This document shows, in pieces, positions 42,684 through 51,557 of a DNA stretch of 64,000 nucleotides. The notes under the pieces were generated by a model. The model was not told where the DNA came from, did not search any database, and saw only the letters and a list, made by a program, of their open reading frames with translations. The stretch covers positions 3,844,001 through 3,908,000 of the forward strand of contig NZ_CP115669.1 of NCBI RefSeq assembly GCF_029203285.1, written 5' to 3'. Each line of letters starts with the position of its first letter. The first letter of the stretch is position 1. A program made the position numbers and the translations under genes. This DNA comes from Pseudomonas sp. PSE14. GTDB taxonomy: Bacteria; Pseudomonadota; Gammaproteobacteria; Pseudomonadales; Pseudomonadaceae.

Positions 42684-44111
42684 ATGCCCTCCTGCCGCCA
42701 CCTCGCCCTGCTGCTCCTGCTGGGCGGCCTGCTGTTTTTCACCGCACTGGGCAATCACCAGTTGCAGGGTTCCACCGAACCACGGGTGGCCGGCATCGCG
42801 ATGGAGATGTACCTCGACCATGACTGGGTGACGCCACGCCTGAACGGCCTGCCCTTCCTGGAAAAACCGCCGCTCAGCCTATGGCTGGACGTCACCGCCA
42901 TGCGCCTGTTCGGACCGACCGCGCTGGCCGCGCGCCTGGCCTCGGCGTTCGCCGCGCTGTTCTGCGCCCTGCTGCTCTACGGCACGCTCAAGCGCCTCGG
43001 GCGGCCGCCGCTGCTGGCGCTGTGTACCGCGCTGATGCTGATGACCATGGCCAGCTTCTGGGGCAATGCCCGCCAGGTCGGTGAAGACGCCCTGCTCACC
43101 CTGGGCGTAACGCTGGCGCTGCTGTCCTTCCTGCGGGCCTGGCTCGCCTCGCCCGGTCGGCCCGGCCACTGGCTGGCCTTCACCCTCGGCATCACCCTCG
43201 CCACCCTGAGCAAAGGCGTGCTGGGCCTGGCGCTGCCGGGGGTGGTGATCTTCGCCTGCCTGCTCTGGGACAGTATCACCCGGCGGCGCCTGGAGATTGC
43301 CGCCTGGGTCCGTCCGGCGCTCTGGACAGTGCTGGGCCTGGTCCCGCTGCTCATCTGGCTGATGTTCCTGTACCGCGACGGCGGCGTCCCGGCCCTGCAG
43401 GAAATCCTCTGGACCAACAGCGTCGGGCGCTTCAGCGGCTCGTTCAGCGAGGCCGGCCACTTCGAGCCCTTCTACTACTACCTGATCCGCCTGCCGCAGG
43501 CCTTCCTGCCGTGGAACCTGCTGCTCTACCTGGGGCTCTGGCACTTCCGCAAACGCCTGGCGAGCGACCGCTACCTGCTGTTCTTCTGCCTCTGGCTGGC
43601 GGCGCAGTTCACCCTGCTGACGTTCGCCTCCAGCAAGCGCATGGTCTACCTGATGTCGCTCGCCCCGGCAGCAGCGGTGATCGGCTCCGAGTACGGCCGT
43701 GAGCTGCTGCAGCGCTGGCAGGTCCGGGATTCCGGATGGGTCCGCAGCGCGCTGATCGCCCTGATTCTGTTGGTGCCCGGCTTCTACCTGGGCTACGCGC
43801 TGTGGATCGAACCGCGCGCGGACCAGAAGGAATCCTTCCTGCCGCTGACCCGGGAGATTCGCCAGCAGGAGTTGGCGGGCCGGCAGGTCACGTTGTTCCA
43901 GCCCAGCGAGCGTCTGGCCGGTGCTGCGGTGTTCTACAGCCGCAGCCGTCTGCCGGCGCTGGACACCCACGAACAACTGATGGCGCAACTGAACCAGCCC
44001 GGCGGCCGCGTGGCCGTGCTGGAAAGCCTGGAGACGCCACAGCCGCCGCTGAGCGTGCTACGGCATTTCCGGGTCGGCCAGCGCGACTACTACTTCGTCG
44101 GGCACGAATGA
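42684..44111 (+). CDS. ArnT-like GT39 family glycosyltransferase
   Basis: A 475-residue membrane protein with about 10-12 helices. GSTEPRVAGIAMEMYLDHDWVTPRLNGLPFLEKPPLSLWL (about 29-68) is the first periplasmic loop with the conserved Asp/Glu of lipid-linked sugar glycosyltransferases such as ArnT. It is likely to transfer a sugar from undecaprenyl phosphate to lipid A, a protein or another envelope acceptor. It is shorter than ArnT itself (about 550), so it may be a relative with another acceptor. The FUSC gene follows by 86 bp. Confidence 0.85.
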   Translation: MPSCRHLALLLLLGGLLFFTALGNHQLQGSTEPRVAGIAMEMYLDHDWVTPRLNGLPFLEKPPLSLWLDVTAMRLFGPTALAARLASAFAALFCALLLYGTLKRLGRPPLLALCTALMLMTMASFWGNARQVGEDALLTLGVTLALLSFLRAWLASPGRPGHWLAFTLGITLATLSKGVLGLALPGVVIFACLLWDSITRRRLEIAAWVRPALWTVLGLVPLLIWLMFLYRDGGVPALQEILWTNSVGRFSGSFSEAGHFEPFYYYLIRLPQAFLPWNLLLYLGLWHFRKRLASDRYLLFFCLWLAAQFTLLTFASSKRMVYLMSLAPAAAVIGSEYGRELLQRWQVRDSGWVRSALIALILLVPGFYLGYALWIEPRADQKESFLPLTREIRQQELAGRQVTLFQPSERLAGAAVFYSRSRLPALDTHEQLMAQLNQPGGRVAVLESLETPQPPLSVLRHFRVGQRDYYFVGHE

Positions 44112-44197
44112 GGCGGCGTTGACCTGCCAGGCTACCGACGCCAGCGGGAGCGGCTAACCTTGCCCTATCGCCACCGCCCGCACAGGAGCCGCTTCCC

Positions 44198-45286
44198 TTG
44201 GCGAAGCACCCGTCGATCCTCAGCCTGCCCTTCCGCCGCCTGGCCAACCCCTACACCCGCTACCGCTACGCCGCCTGGATCCACTGCATCCGGGTCGGCC
44301 TGGCGCTGCTGGCCTCAATGCTGCTGACCAGCGCACTCAAGCTGCCCCATGGTCTCTGGTCCTCGGTGACGGTACTGGTGGTGATGGGCGGACTGGTGCA
44401 CCAGGGCACCATTCGCGGCAAGTCCTACGAACGGATAGTCGGCACCCTGGTCGGTGCAGCGCTGGGCCTGTGCGTGATCGCCGTCTACGACCAGACCCGC
44501 TCCCAACTCCTGGCCTACGTGTTGATGTCGGTATTCGGCGCCGCCTCGGCCTTCTTCGCCATCCGCCGCCCCGGCTACGTGGCGCTACTCGCGGGGATCA
44601 CCCTGTGCATCGTCGCGGGGCCGGGGGAGACCGGCTTCACCGAGGGTCTGTGGCGCTCGGCCAACGTATTGATCGGGGTCGCCATCGCCCTGCTCTTCTC
44701 GCAGATCTACCCGCTGCGAGCGGTCTACGTCTGGCGCTACCTGCTCTCGGACAACCTGCGGGCCTGCGCGCGGATGTATGGGCAGTTGTCGTCCAACCAC
44801 GATTTCACCCCGGAGCATTTCGCCCGCCAGCTGGAAGAACTGGATCATCGCCTGGTGGCCTCGCGTGCCCACCTGGGGCCGGTGGCGCGGGAGACCGGGA
44901 TGCCGCTGCGCGACCTGGAGATCATCCAGCGCATCCACCGCGCCGTGATGGGCACCCTCGAATCGCTGATCGCCTCGCGCCAGTTCGCCGCCCAGGCCGG
45001 TGAGATCGAACCGGTGCCGTCGAGCCTCGACCATCACCGGCAACTGATCGGCCGCCTGCTGCTGCAATCGGCCCACGCCCTGAAGTTCAGCCGCACCAGC
45101 AAGCTGGTGCAGGCCTGCCAGGGCCTGGAGCACCTCCCCGCACGCCCGCAGAACCTCACCGACTCCTTCGAGAAGCAAGGCTTCTACTGGCTGACGCTGC
45201 GCCTGTACGAACAGGTGGAGATGCTCTCGGAGAAACTCGCCGCCACGGCGCCGCACTGGAACATCCAGAGCCGCGACCGCACTTGA
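44198..45286 (+). CDS. FUSC family inner-membrane protein
   Basis: A 362-residue protein starting at a TTG codon (44198), which has AGGAG 9 bp upstream; the first ATG in frame lies 40 codons later and would delete part of helix 1. Six hydrophobic helices (about 28-175) resemble the aromatic-acid exporter/fusaric-acid-resistance (FUSC) membrane domain, with LPHGLWSSVTVLVVMGGLVHQGTIRGKSYERIVGTLVGAALGL being typical. A soluble helical C-terminal half follows. The substrate is unknown. Confidence 0.82.
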   Translation: MAKHPSILSLPFRRLANPYTRYRYAAWIHCIRVGLALLASMLLTSALKLPHGLWSSVTVLVVMGGLVHQGTIRGKSYERIVGTLVGAALGLCVIAVYDQTRSQLLAYVLMSVFGAASAFFAIRRPGYVALLAGITLCIVAGPGETGFTEGLWRSANVLIGVAIALLFSQIYPLRAVYVWRYLLSDNLRACARMYGQLSSNHDFTPEHFARQLEELDHRLVASRAHLGPVARETGMPLRDLEIIQRIHRAVMGTLESLIASRQFAAQAGEIEPVPSSLDHHRQLIGRLLLQSAHALKFSRTSKLVQACQGLEHLPARPQNLTDSFEKQGFYWLTLRLYEQVEMLSEKLAATAPHWNIQSRDRT

Positions 45287-45298
45287 TCCAGCAATGAA

Positions 45299-45329
45299 AC
45301 CGGCCCGGCAGCTTGCGCTCCGGGCCGGT
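45299..45329. terminator. bidirectional hairpin between FUSC and SDR genes
   Basis: ACCGGCCCGG pairs with CCGGGCCGGT across 11 bases between the two convergent genes. Neither side has a strong T-run. Confidence 0.6.
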
Positions 45330-45350
45330 GTTCAACGCCTGGTCAACCGA

Positions 45351-46100
45351 TCAGGCCGCAAAGCCGCCGTCGATGGTCAGGCTGGCGCCGGTGATATAGC
45401 CGGCTTCCGGGCCCGCCAGGTAGGCGACGAAAGCGGCGATTTCTTCCGCACGGCCGTAACGGCCGACCGCCATCAGGTCCATCAGGGATGCCGCGAAGTC
45501 GCTGTCAGCCGGGTTCATGTCGGTGTCCACCGGGCCGGGCTGCACGTTGTTCACAGTGATGCCGCGCGGACCGAGGTCACGGGCGAGGCCCTTGGTCAGG
45601 CCGACAATGGCCGACTTGCTCATGGCATACACGGCGCCACCGCCGAAGGGCATCCGATCGGCGTTGGTGCTGCCGATGGTGATGATCCGGCCGCCCTCGC
45701 CCATGTGCCGCGCGGCGGCTTGGGTGGCGACGAAAACGCTACGCACGTTCACCGCCAGGGTGCGGTCGAAGTCGTCCAGGTTGAAGTCTTCCAGCGGGGC
45801 GATGGCCAGCACGCCGGCGTTGTTCACCAGGATGTCGATACGGCCGAAACGCTGGGCGGCACTGTCGATGGCGGCCTGCACGGACGCGGCGTCGGCGCTG
45901 TCGGCCTTGATCGCCAGGGCGCGACCGCCGCTGGCTTCGATGCTGGCGGCGAGGTCTTCGGCCTTCTGCGCCGAGCTGACGTAGGTGAAGGCGACGCTGG
46001 CGCCTTCATTGGCCAGGCGTTGCACGATGGCGGCGCCGATGCCACGGGAACCGCCTTGAACGAAAGCGACTTTGCCGGCGAGGGGTTGGTTAGTGCTCAT
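45351..46100 (-). CDS. SDR family oxidoreductase (3-oxoacyl reductase-like)
   Basis: A 249-residue classical SDR: GGSRGIG at about 16-22, NNAG near 90, the catalytic Ser in TIGSTNADR, YAMSK with Tyr/Lys near 157-161, and VQPGPVDTDMNP. The basic pattern TYVSSAQKAEDL suggests NADPH use. It is divergent from a LysR gene by 119 bp and is probably its target. The substrate is unknown. Confidence 0.92.
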   Translation of the reverse strand: MSTNQPLAGKVAFVQGGSRGIGAAIVQRLANEGASVAFTYVSSAQKAEDLAASIEASGGRALAIKADSADAASVQAAIDSAAQRFGRIDILVNNAGVLAIAPLEDFNLDDFDRTLAVNVRSVFVATQAAARHMGEGGRIITIGSTNADRMPFGGGAVYAMSKSAIVGLTKGLARDLGPRGITVNNVQPGPVDTDMNPADSDFAASLMDLMAVGRYGRAEEIAAFVAYLAGPEAGYITGASLTIDGGFAA

Positions 46101-46219
46101 GTGGGACTCCGTTTGCTGGGGTGGGAGAAATTCGACAGGGCCAGTCTCCTCCCTCAGACACTTCCGCAGTAGCCAGTAATCGCTATATTCAGTCGATACA
46201 GAATGTCCGGAATCGCTTC

Positions 46220-47143
46220 ATGGAAAGCCTGATCAGTATCGAATGCTTCGTGCGCAGCGCCGAGGCCGGCAGCTTCGCCGCCGCCGCGCGGCGCATGGGC
46301 CTGACGCCGGCGGGGGTGAGCAAGAGCGTCGCCCGGCTGGAAACCAACCTGGGGGTGCGGCTGTTCCAGCGCAGCACCCGCAGCCTGACGCTGACCGAAG
46401 CCGGCGAGCGCTTCCTCCTCGAGGCCAGCGGCGGCCTGGCGAGCCTGCAGAGCGCCATCGCCAACCTGGCCAGCGCCGATGGCCAGCCCAGCGGCGTGTT
46501 GAAAGTGAGCATGGGGCTGGTGTTCGGCCGCGACTACATCCTGCCGCTGCTACCGGACTTCCTCGGGCGCTACCCGGCGATCCGCCCGGACTGGCACTTC
46601 GACAACCGCCAGGTGGACCTGATCGCCGAGGGCTTCGACGCGGCCATCGGCGGCGGCTTTGAACTGCCGCCCGGCGTCGTGGCGCGCAAGCTGTCGCCGG
46701 CGCACCTGGTGCTGCTGGCCTCACCGGCCTATCTCGACGCCCATCCGCCAATCCGCTATCCGAGCGACCTGCCCAGCCATGACGGCATTCGCATCCGCTC
46801 GCCGCAGACCGGTCGGGTGCGCCCCTGGCCGCTGGTCAACCGCCAGCACGCCCAGGCGCCCATCGCCCTGAAAGAGCGCATGACCCTGAGCGATCCGGAA
46901 GCGGCCTGCTTCGCCGCCCTCAAGGGGCTGGGCATCACCCTGGTCAGCATGCAGCATGCGCTGCCCTATCTGGACGATGGCCGGCTGCTCCGGGTGCTGC
47001 CGGAGTGGTACGTGGATGCCGGCAACACTGCCATCTACTACGCCGCGCAAAAGCTGCTGCCGGCCAAGACGCGGGTATTCGTCGAGTACGTGGTGGAGCA
47101 TTTCCGCGAGAGCGGGCTGGGGCAGCGGTTCTCGGCGGTCTGA
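46220..47143 (+). CDS. LysR family transcriptional regulator
   Basis: A 307-residue LysR protein. MESLISIECFVRSAEAGSFAAAARRMGLTPAGVSKSVARLE is the typical start and helix-turn-helix; NGHFDNRQVDLIAEGFDAAIGGG-like effector-domain sequences place it in the subgroup regulating adjacent reductases. The ATG at 46220 gives the canonical family start. It is divergent from the SDR gene. Confidence 0.9.
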   Translation: MESLISIECFVRSAEAGSFAAAARRMGLTPAGVSKSVARLETNLGVRLFQRSTRSLTLTEAGERFLLEASGGLASLQSAIANLASADGQPSGVLKVSMGLVFGRDYILPLLPDFLGRYPAIRPDWHFDNRQVDLIAEGFDAAIGGGFELPPGVVARKLSPAHLVLLASPAYLDAHPPIRYPSDLPSHDGIRIRSPQTGRVRPWPLVNRQHAQAPIALKERMTLSDPEAACFAALKGLGITLVSMQHALPYLDDGRLLRVLPEWYVDAGNTAIYYAAQKLLPAKTRVFVEYVVEHFRESGLGQRFSAV

Positions 47144-47165
47144 AGCGGCAGAGTTCCCCGTTGGC

Positions 47166-47494
47166 GTAGGGCGCATAACGCCTAAGGCGTTATCCGCCGC
47201 TTTGGCTTTGGGTGTTTCAGCGCCGCTTCGGCGTGTGCTGAAAGATTTTGTTTCGCCCCCTCGGGCGACCTCCTTTGGCAAACGACCCAAAGGAGGCAAA
47301 GGTCTTGCCCCTGCATCCGGGTCCCGCTTCGCGTGACTTCCCTCGCTCCATCGGAGTTTCAGGGGCACGCGTCGACGGGCCATCCTTGGCCCAACGACGC
47401 TCTCGCGGCATCCATGCCGCTCAACCCCTGAAACTCCGATTCCACTCGGCCTCCTGAAGGGGCGCTCCGGTGCGCACGGATATTTCTCTGGAAA
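47166..47494 (-). repeat. long structured intergenic repeat, copy D
   Basis: Oriented as copy B, this copy forms most of the 518 bp gap between the LysR and I78 genes. It has GTTTCAGGGG/CCCCTGAAAC, GCGGCATGGATGCCGC and the GGGCCA-TGGCCC hairpin. The GAA-capped hairpin reads GTCACGC-GAA-GCGGGAC on the minus strand (one mismatch). The stem at 47269-47297 is CCTCCTTTGG/CCAAAGGAGG. A GGCGCATAACGCC palindrome is at its left end. Confidence 0.85.
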
Positions 47495-47503
47495 CCGCTT
47501 TTC

Positions 47504-47606
47504 GTATGAGCGGACCTTGTCCGCGAAATCCATCGCGGCGAAATCCGCGCTGACAGGGAAACGCTTGAGCTTGTCGCCAACCTGTAGGAGCGCGCTTGCT
47601 CGCGAA
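47504..47606. repeat. two short palindromes
   Basis: A GAGCGGACCTTGTCCGCGA palindrome (47504-47526) and a GTAGGAGCGCGCTTGCTCGC repeat (47583-47606) follow structured repeat copy D. Confidence 0.75.
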
Positions 47607-47620
47607 CACAATCCCAACAA

Positions 47621-47646
47621 AAAAGCCCCGCCAGTGCGGGGCTTTT
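47621..47646 (-). terminator. Rho-independent terminator after the I78 gene
   Basis: AAAAGCCCCGC-CAGT-GCGGGGCTTTT with further A residues on the plus side, 16 bp after the I78 stop codon on the minus strand. Confidence 0.92.
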
Positions 47647-47661
47647 CTCAAGAACAGCGGA

Positions 47662-47988
47662 TCAGCCGCAGTTCACCTGCTGCACCACCTGATGATCGTC
47701 CACGTCGATATTCAGGCGCTGGGAGTTGTACTCCATGGTGACCGGCTGGTGCGGGCGCAGCACACGCGCCACGCTGGCGCCGGCGTCGCGGCGGGCCTGC
47801 TCGGTCAGGGTCGGGTCGATAGTCTTGCCGACCAGCGTCTGCACGGCCTTGGCGTCACAGCTCGCGGACGGCGTCGACGGCGTTTGCGCAGCCTGCGAGG
47901 CGGTGTCGGACGAGGTGTCCTTGGCGCTGCAACCAGCCAGCGCGGCCACGGCGAAAAGCGACAACAGGGTCACTCGGTTCAAGGGCAT
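47662..47988 (-). CDS. I78 family peptidase inhibitor lipoprotein
   Basis: A 108-residue lipoprotein: lipobox LAGC with Cys20, a Ser/Thr/Ala-rich linker (21-43), then the I78 inhibitor domain with CDAKAVQTLVGK, ARRDAGASVARVLRPHQPVTMEY and RLNIDVDDHQVVQQVNCG, all characteristic of the I78 family. It probably protects the periplasm against serine peptidases. The ATG at 47988 has GGGAGG 6 bp upstream; the long upstream open frame is not used. Confidence 0.9.
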   Translation of the reverse strand: MPLNRVTLLSLFAVAALAGCSAKDTSSDTASQAAQTPSTPSASCDAKAVQTLVGKTIDPTLTEQARRDAGASVARVLRPHQPVTMEYNSQRLNIDVDDHQVVQQVNCG

Positions 47989-48217
47989 GGAAAGCCTCCC
48001 TGAGGTTGAGTTTGAAAAATGCGTGAGGGCGATCACCTTACCAGCCTGAAACCCCGAATGGGGCATTGAAGTATTGCAACCTGCTGCACGAGAGTGCTCG
48101 CCACAGAGCGGCACGGCGCCTTTTACACAACCTTTACACTGGCTGGCCTTACCAATCTCCGCGGGCGGATGTCTCATGGATATCGGGCTCCATGCCGGGT
48201 CCCCCAGGAGGTACATC

Positions 48218-48583
48218 ATGCTTCGCCGCCTTCCCCAGTTCGCCGTACTCTGCGGTTGCCTGGCCCTCGCCGGACAGGCAGCGGCCAACAGCAACAGCGA
48301 TGCCGCCGCCATCGGCGCGGTAGTCGGCGCCGTGGTCGGCGGGGCGATCGTCGCCGGGTCGTCTCCAGCCCCCTACTACGCGCCACCTCCGGCGCCGTAC
48401 TACGCACCGCCCCCAGTGGCCTACTATCCACCGCCACCGCCGCCGGTGTACTACCAGCCGGTGCCGGTCTACCGTCCCGTCGTGGTGGTGCCGGGGCCCC
48501 GCTACTACGGCCCACGCTACTATGCGCCCCGCTACTACGGGCCGGCTTACTACGGTCCGCCGGGGCACTATCGCCACTGGTAA
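48218..48583 (+). CDS. exported Tyr/Pro-rich repeat protein
   Basis: A 121-residue protein with a signal peptide (cleavage near AANS, about 24), a short hydrophobic Gly/Ala stretch AAIGAVVGAVVGGAIVAG (about 30-47) typical of glycine-zipper proteins, then a low-complexity Pro/Tyr region (APYYAPPPAPYYAPPP, YYGPRYYAPRYYGPAYYGPP) to the end. AGGAGGT lies 5 bp before the ATG. It is probably an outer-membrane or surface-associated structural protein; no enzyme motif is seen. Confidence 0.7.
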   Translation: MLRRLPQFAVLCGCLALAGQAAANSNSDAAAIGAVVGAVVGGAIVAGSSPAPYYAPPPAPYYAPPPVAYYPPPPPPVYYQPVPVYRPVVVVPGPRYYGPRYYAPRYYGPAYYGPPGHYRHW

Positions 48584-48591
48584 TTCGCACT

Positions 48592-48612
48592 GGCCCCGCT
48601 TCGAGCGGGGCC
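48592..48612 (+). terminator. terminator after the Tyr/Pro-rich protein gene
   Basis: GGCCCCGCT-TCG-AGCGGGGCC followed by TTTCGTTT. Confidence 0.85.
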
Positions 48613-48652
48613 TTTCGTTTCAGCTACCTCGGCAAAGGTGCCGACAAAAACG

Positions 48653-49549
48653 CTAGCCCTGGCCGCCGCCCCCGGTCCGTGGAGTCATGGACAGATTGCC
48701 GGCCAACTCCTCAAACAGCGTCACCACCGCGCGCAGTGCGCGGCAGTCCGGACGAGTCAGCAGCCACAGGTGGGTGCTACACCCCGGCAACTCGCCCTCC
48801 AGTACCCGCAGGCCGTCGCCGGGGCGCAGCAGGAAGGCGGGCAGCGCCGCCAGCCCCAGGCCCGCGCGGCACAGGTCGAGCACCGAGAGCATGCTGTTGC
48901 AGCGGTACGCTGGGACCACCGCCGGGAACGCCTGGCGGCGCCACGCGACGCTGGAGTGATCGGGCAGGAAGTCGTCCGGGGCGATCCAGCTCATGTCCTG
49001 CCAGGGCCGCTTGCCTTGCTCGGCGAGGTAGTCGCGGTGGGCGCAAAGGACGTAGTGCACATCGCCCAGGTTGCGCCCGACCAGGTGCTCCGGTGGCGAG
49101 CTGGTCAGGCGCAGGGCGATGTCGGCGTCACGGCGGCTGAGGTTGGCGAAGGCGTTGGAGGTGGTCAGTTCCAGGTTTAGTGCCGGGTAACGCTTCATGA
49201 AGCGCGCCAGCGCCGGCAGCAGCAGACCTTGCAGCACGGTGTCGGAGCAGGTCAGGCGCACGGTGCCGCTGAGCACGTCGTGCCCCTGTTCCAGGCTCAG
49301 CCGCGCAGCCTCCAGCGCCTGCTCGGCCAGCTCCGCCTGGCTGGCGACCTGTTGCGCGGTGGCGGTCGGCAGGTAGCCGTGGCGGCCCTTTTCGAACAAC
49401 GCGGTGCCCAGCGCCTTCTCCAGGCGCCGCACGGCGCGGAATACCGTGGAGACATCCACGTCCAGCAACTCCGCCGCACGGGCCAGGCTACCGCCGCGCA
49501 CCAGCGCCAGTACCAGGGCAAGATCGGCGTACTCGAGACGATATTGCAT
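48653..49549 (-). CDS. LysR family transcriptional regulator
   Basis: A 298-residue LysR protein. MQYRLEYADLALVLALVRGGSLARAAELLDVDVSTVFRAVRRLE is the start and helix-turn-helix. It is divergent from the amidotransferase-like/ABM pair, 106 bp apart, and is their likely regulator. The ATG at 49549 was used, giving a normal LysR N terminus; the frame is open 225 bp further. Confidence 0.9.
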   Translation of the reverse strand: MQYRLEYADLALVLALVRGGSLARAAELLDVDVSTVFRAVRRLEKALGTALFEKGRHGYLPTATAQQVASQAELAEQALEAARLSLEQGHDVLSGTVRLTCSDTVLQGLLLPALARFMKRYPALNLELTTSNAFANLSRRDADIALRLTSSPPEHLVGRNLGDVHYVLCAHRDYLAEQGKRPWQDMSWIAPDDFLPDHSSVAWRRQAFPAVVPAYRCNSMLSVLDLCRAGLGLAALPAFLLRPGDGLRVLEGELPGCSTHLWLLTRPDCRALRAVVTLFEELAGNLSMTPRTGGGGQG

Positions 49550-49655
49550 AGACGCACTCCGGCATTGCACAACCGCCAATTTTGGTTGCACCAGCGCAAC
49601 TATAAATTGCTCCCATCGGCCCGCCAATGGGCCTCGGCGCAAAGGGGAGCGAAAC

Positions 49656-50390
49656 ATGAGGCGGCAACGCAAGGGTCTGCGCATCGGCTTGATCGGCGAC
49701 CGTGACAGTCGCGTCATCGCGCACTGGGCGATTCCCCTGGCGCTGCAGCAGTCGCTGCTGCCCCACAGCGGCACCCTGCGCGTCGACTGGCTGGATACCC
49801 CGCGCCTGGCGGCCGGTTTGCCGCTGCACGCCTACTCCGGGTTCTGGTGCATCCCCGGCAGTCCCTATCTCGATACCGAGGGAGCGCTGCGCGCCATCAC
49901 CTATGCCCGTACACACGACGTTCCGTTCCTCGGCACCTGCGGCGGCTTCCAGCACGCGCTGCTGGAGCGTGCCCGCCAGGTACTCGGCTGGCAGGATGCC
50001 GCCCACGGCGAGACCGCCCCGAACGCCGAGCGCCCGGTGATCCATGCCCTGCCCTGCTCGCTGGTGGAAGTCAGCGAAACCATCACGCTGCGTCCAGGCT
50101 CGCGCCTGGCGGCGATCTACGGCCTGCCGAGCATCCGCGAAGGCTATCGCTGTAGCTACGGGGTGAACCCCGAGTTCCAGGACGCTCTGTTCGGCGACTC
50201 GCTGCGGGCCAGCGCCCTCGGTGAGGACGGCAGCATCCGCGCGCTGGAAGCCACGGACCACCCGTTCTTCCTCGCCACCCTGTTCCAGCCCGAGCGCAAG
50301 GCGCTCGCCGGCGTCGGCGTACCGCTGGCGCAGGCCTTCCTGGCCGCCGCCTTCGAATACGCAGCCACCGCTGTCGGGAGCCCCGCATGA
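49656..50390 (+). CDS. glutamine-amidotransferase-like protein (CTP synthase C-terminal-region-related)
   Basis: A 244-residue protein related to the class I glutaminase domain of CTP synthase. The nucleophile Cys95 is present in FLGTCGGFQHALLE, but the catalytic His-x-Glu reads LFQPE, so Gln211 replaces the His while Glu213 stays. Gln hydrolysis by the standard triad is thus unlikely, or it uses another base. YGVNPEF is also CTP-synthase-like. It overlaps the ABM gene by 4 bp (ATGA). The start ATG at 49656 is preceded by AAAGGGGAGC. Its role is unknown. Confidence 0.82.
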   Translation: MRRQRKGLRIGLIGDRDSRVIAHWAIPLALQQSLLPHSGTLRVDWLDTPRLAAGLPLHAYSGFWCIPGSPYLDTEGALRAITYARTHDVPFLGTCGGFQHALLERARQVLGWQDAAHGETAPNAERPVIHALPCSLVEVSETITLRPGSRLAAIYGLPSIREGYRCSYGVNPEFQDALFGDSLRASALGEDGSIRALEATDHPFFLATLFQPERKALAGVGVPLAQAFLAAAFEYAATAVGSPA

Positions 50391-50710
50391 TCGCCAAGAC
50401 ACCCCAACCGCCCTATTACGCCGTGGTCTTCACCTCCCTGCGCAGCGAGCAGGACGACGGCTACGCCGACACCGCCACACACATGCTGGAACTGGCCGCC
50501 GAGCAGGAGGGTTTCCTCGGCGTCGAATCCGCTCGGGGCAGCGATGGACTCGGCATCACGGTGTCCTACTGGCGCGATGAAGCCGCCATCGGCCGCTGGC
50601 GAAACCTATGCGAGCACCGCAGCGCCCAGCAGCGAGGGCGGCGGGACTGGTACGACGCCTTCCAGGTACGGGTCTGCCGGGTCGAGCGCGCCTATGGCTT
50701 CGAACGCTGA
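50387..50710 (+). CDS. antibiotic biosynthesis monooxygenase (ABM) family protein
   Basis: A 107-residue ferredoxin-like-fold protein: AVVFTSLRSEQDDGYADTATHMLELAAEQEGFLGVESARG matches the ABM family start and the SYWRDEAAIGRWR segment closes the sheet. Such small proteins act as cofactor-free monooxygenases or heme-degrading enzymes. It overlaps the amidotransferase-like gene by 4 bp, so the two are translationally coupled and probably work on the same metabolite. Confidence 0.85.
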   Translation: MIAKTPQPPYYAVVFTSLRSEQDDGYADTATHMLELAAEQEGFLGVESARGSDGLGITVSYWRDEAAIGRWRNLCEHRSAQQRGRRDWYDAFQVRVCRVERAYGFER

Positions 50711-50828
50711 ACGACCACTGGTCTCCCATGGAAAACGCCTTCACGGGCATTGGAGAAATCCTACATTCGATTTCCCTGCCCATTCCTAGGATGACGCCCG
50801 TCCTGATCACTCCCCGCGAGGAATCGAC

Positions 50829-51413
50829 GTGCGTCCCGCTCACTGGCTTCCCGTACTCTTGTTATGCGCCACCTGCTCCCCCGGCCTTACGCTGGCCGAT
50901 GACTTCGATGCGCCGTCCTGGCGACGCTATGAGCTCGATACGCTGGAGCAACAACTGATCCGTCCAGCCTTCCGCCGGAGCCCGCCGCGACCGGCGACCG
51001 GGCGTATCCCTGGCGACGTCCGGCGCACCGTCGACACACACCGCATCGTCGCCCGCGCCCATGAACTGATCGGCGAACCCTATCGCTGGGGTGGCAAGAG
51101 CCTGGAGGAAGGTTTCGATTGCAGCGGTCTGCTGGTCTACCTGTACGGCAGCATCGCCAACCGCAAGCTGCCGCGCACCACCGCGTCAATGATCGCCCAG
51201 CGCGGCAATGCAGTCGGTCGTGAGGAGCTGCGTCCAGGCGATGCGGTGTTCTTCAACCACAACGGCAGTGGGCGGACCAGCCACGTCGGCCTGTACATCG
51301 GCGACAACCGATTCATCCATGCGCCGAGCACTGGCAAGACCATTCGCATCGATTCGCTGGACAACGGTTACTGGCAGCGCAGCTACACCACGGCACGGCG
51401 GTTCAGCGGGTGA
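50829..51413 (+). CDS. exported NlpC/P60 peptidase
   Basis: A 194-residue endopeptidase with a signal peptide, starting at GTG (50829) with GCGAGGAA about 9 bp upstream. The catalytic Cys98 lies in EGFDCSG, His152 in TSHVGLYIGDN and His164 in RFIHAP. It is expected to cut the peptide stems of peptidoglycan in the periplasm. The gene is followed 144 bp later by a paralogue. Confidence 0.9.
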   Translation: MRPAHWLPVLLLCATCSPGLTLADDFDAPSWRRYELDTLEQQLIRPAFRRSPPRPATGRIPGDVRRTVDTHRIVARAHELIGEPYRWGGKSLEEGFDCSGLLVYLYGSIANRKLPRTTASMIAQRGNAVGREELRPGDAVFFNHNGSGRTSHVGLYIGDNRFIHAPSTGKTIRIDSLDNGYWQRSYTTARRFSG

Positions 51414-51430
51414 ACCGGCAAAGAAATGAA

Positions 51431-51450
51431 CCCGAGTCACTCGGGATTTT
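51431..51450 (+). terminator. hairpin between the two NlpC/P60 genes
   Basis: CCCGAG-TCA-CTCGGG followed by ATTTTC, 17 bp after the first stop codon. Confidence 0.7.
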
Positions 51451-51557
51451 CAAATCAGAAAAGACCTACACGGACCAGGTATATCGCCTCATCCCCGTCC
51501 TCCGGGAGGTTCCTAAGATAGCGCTCCGTTTCAGCCCAGCCACACGATGTACGAACG

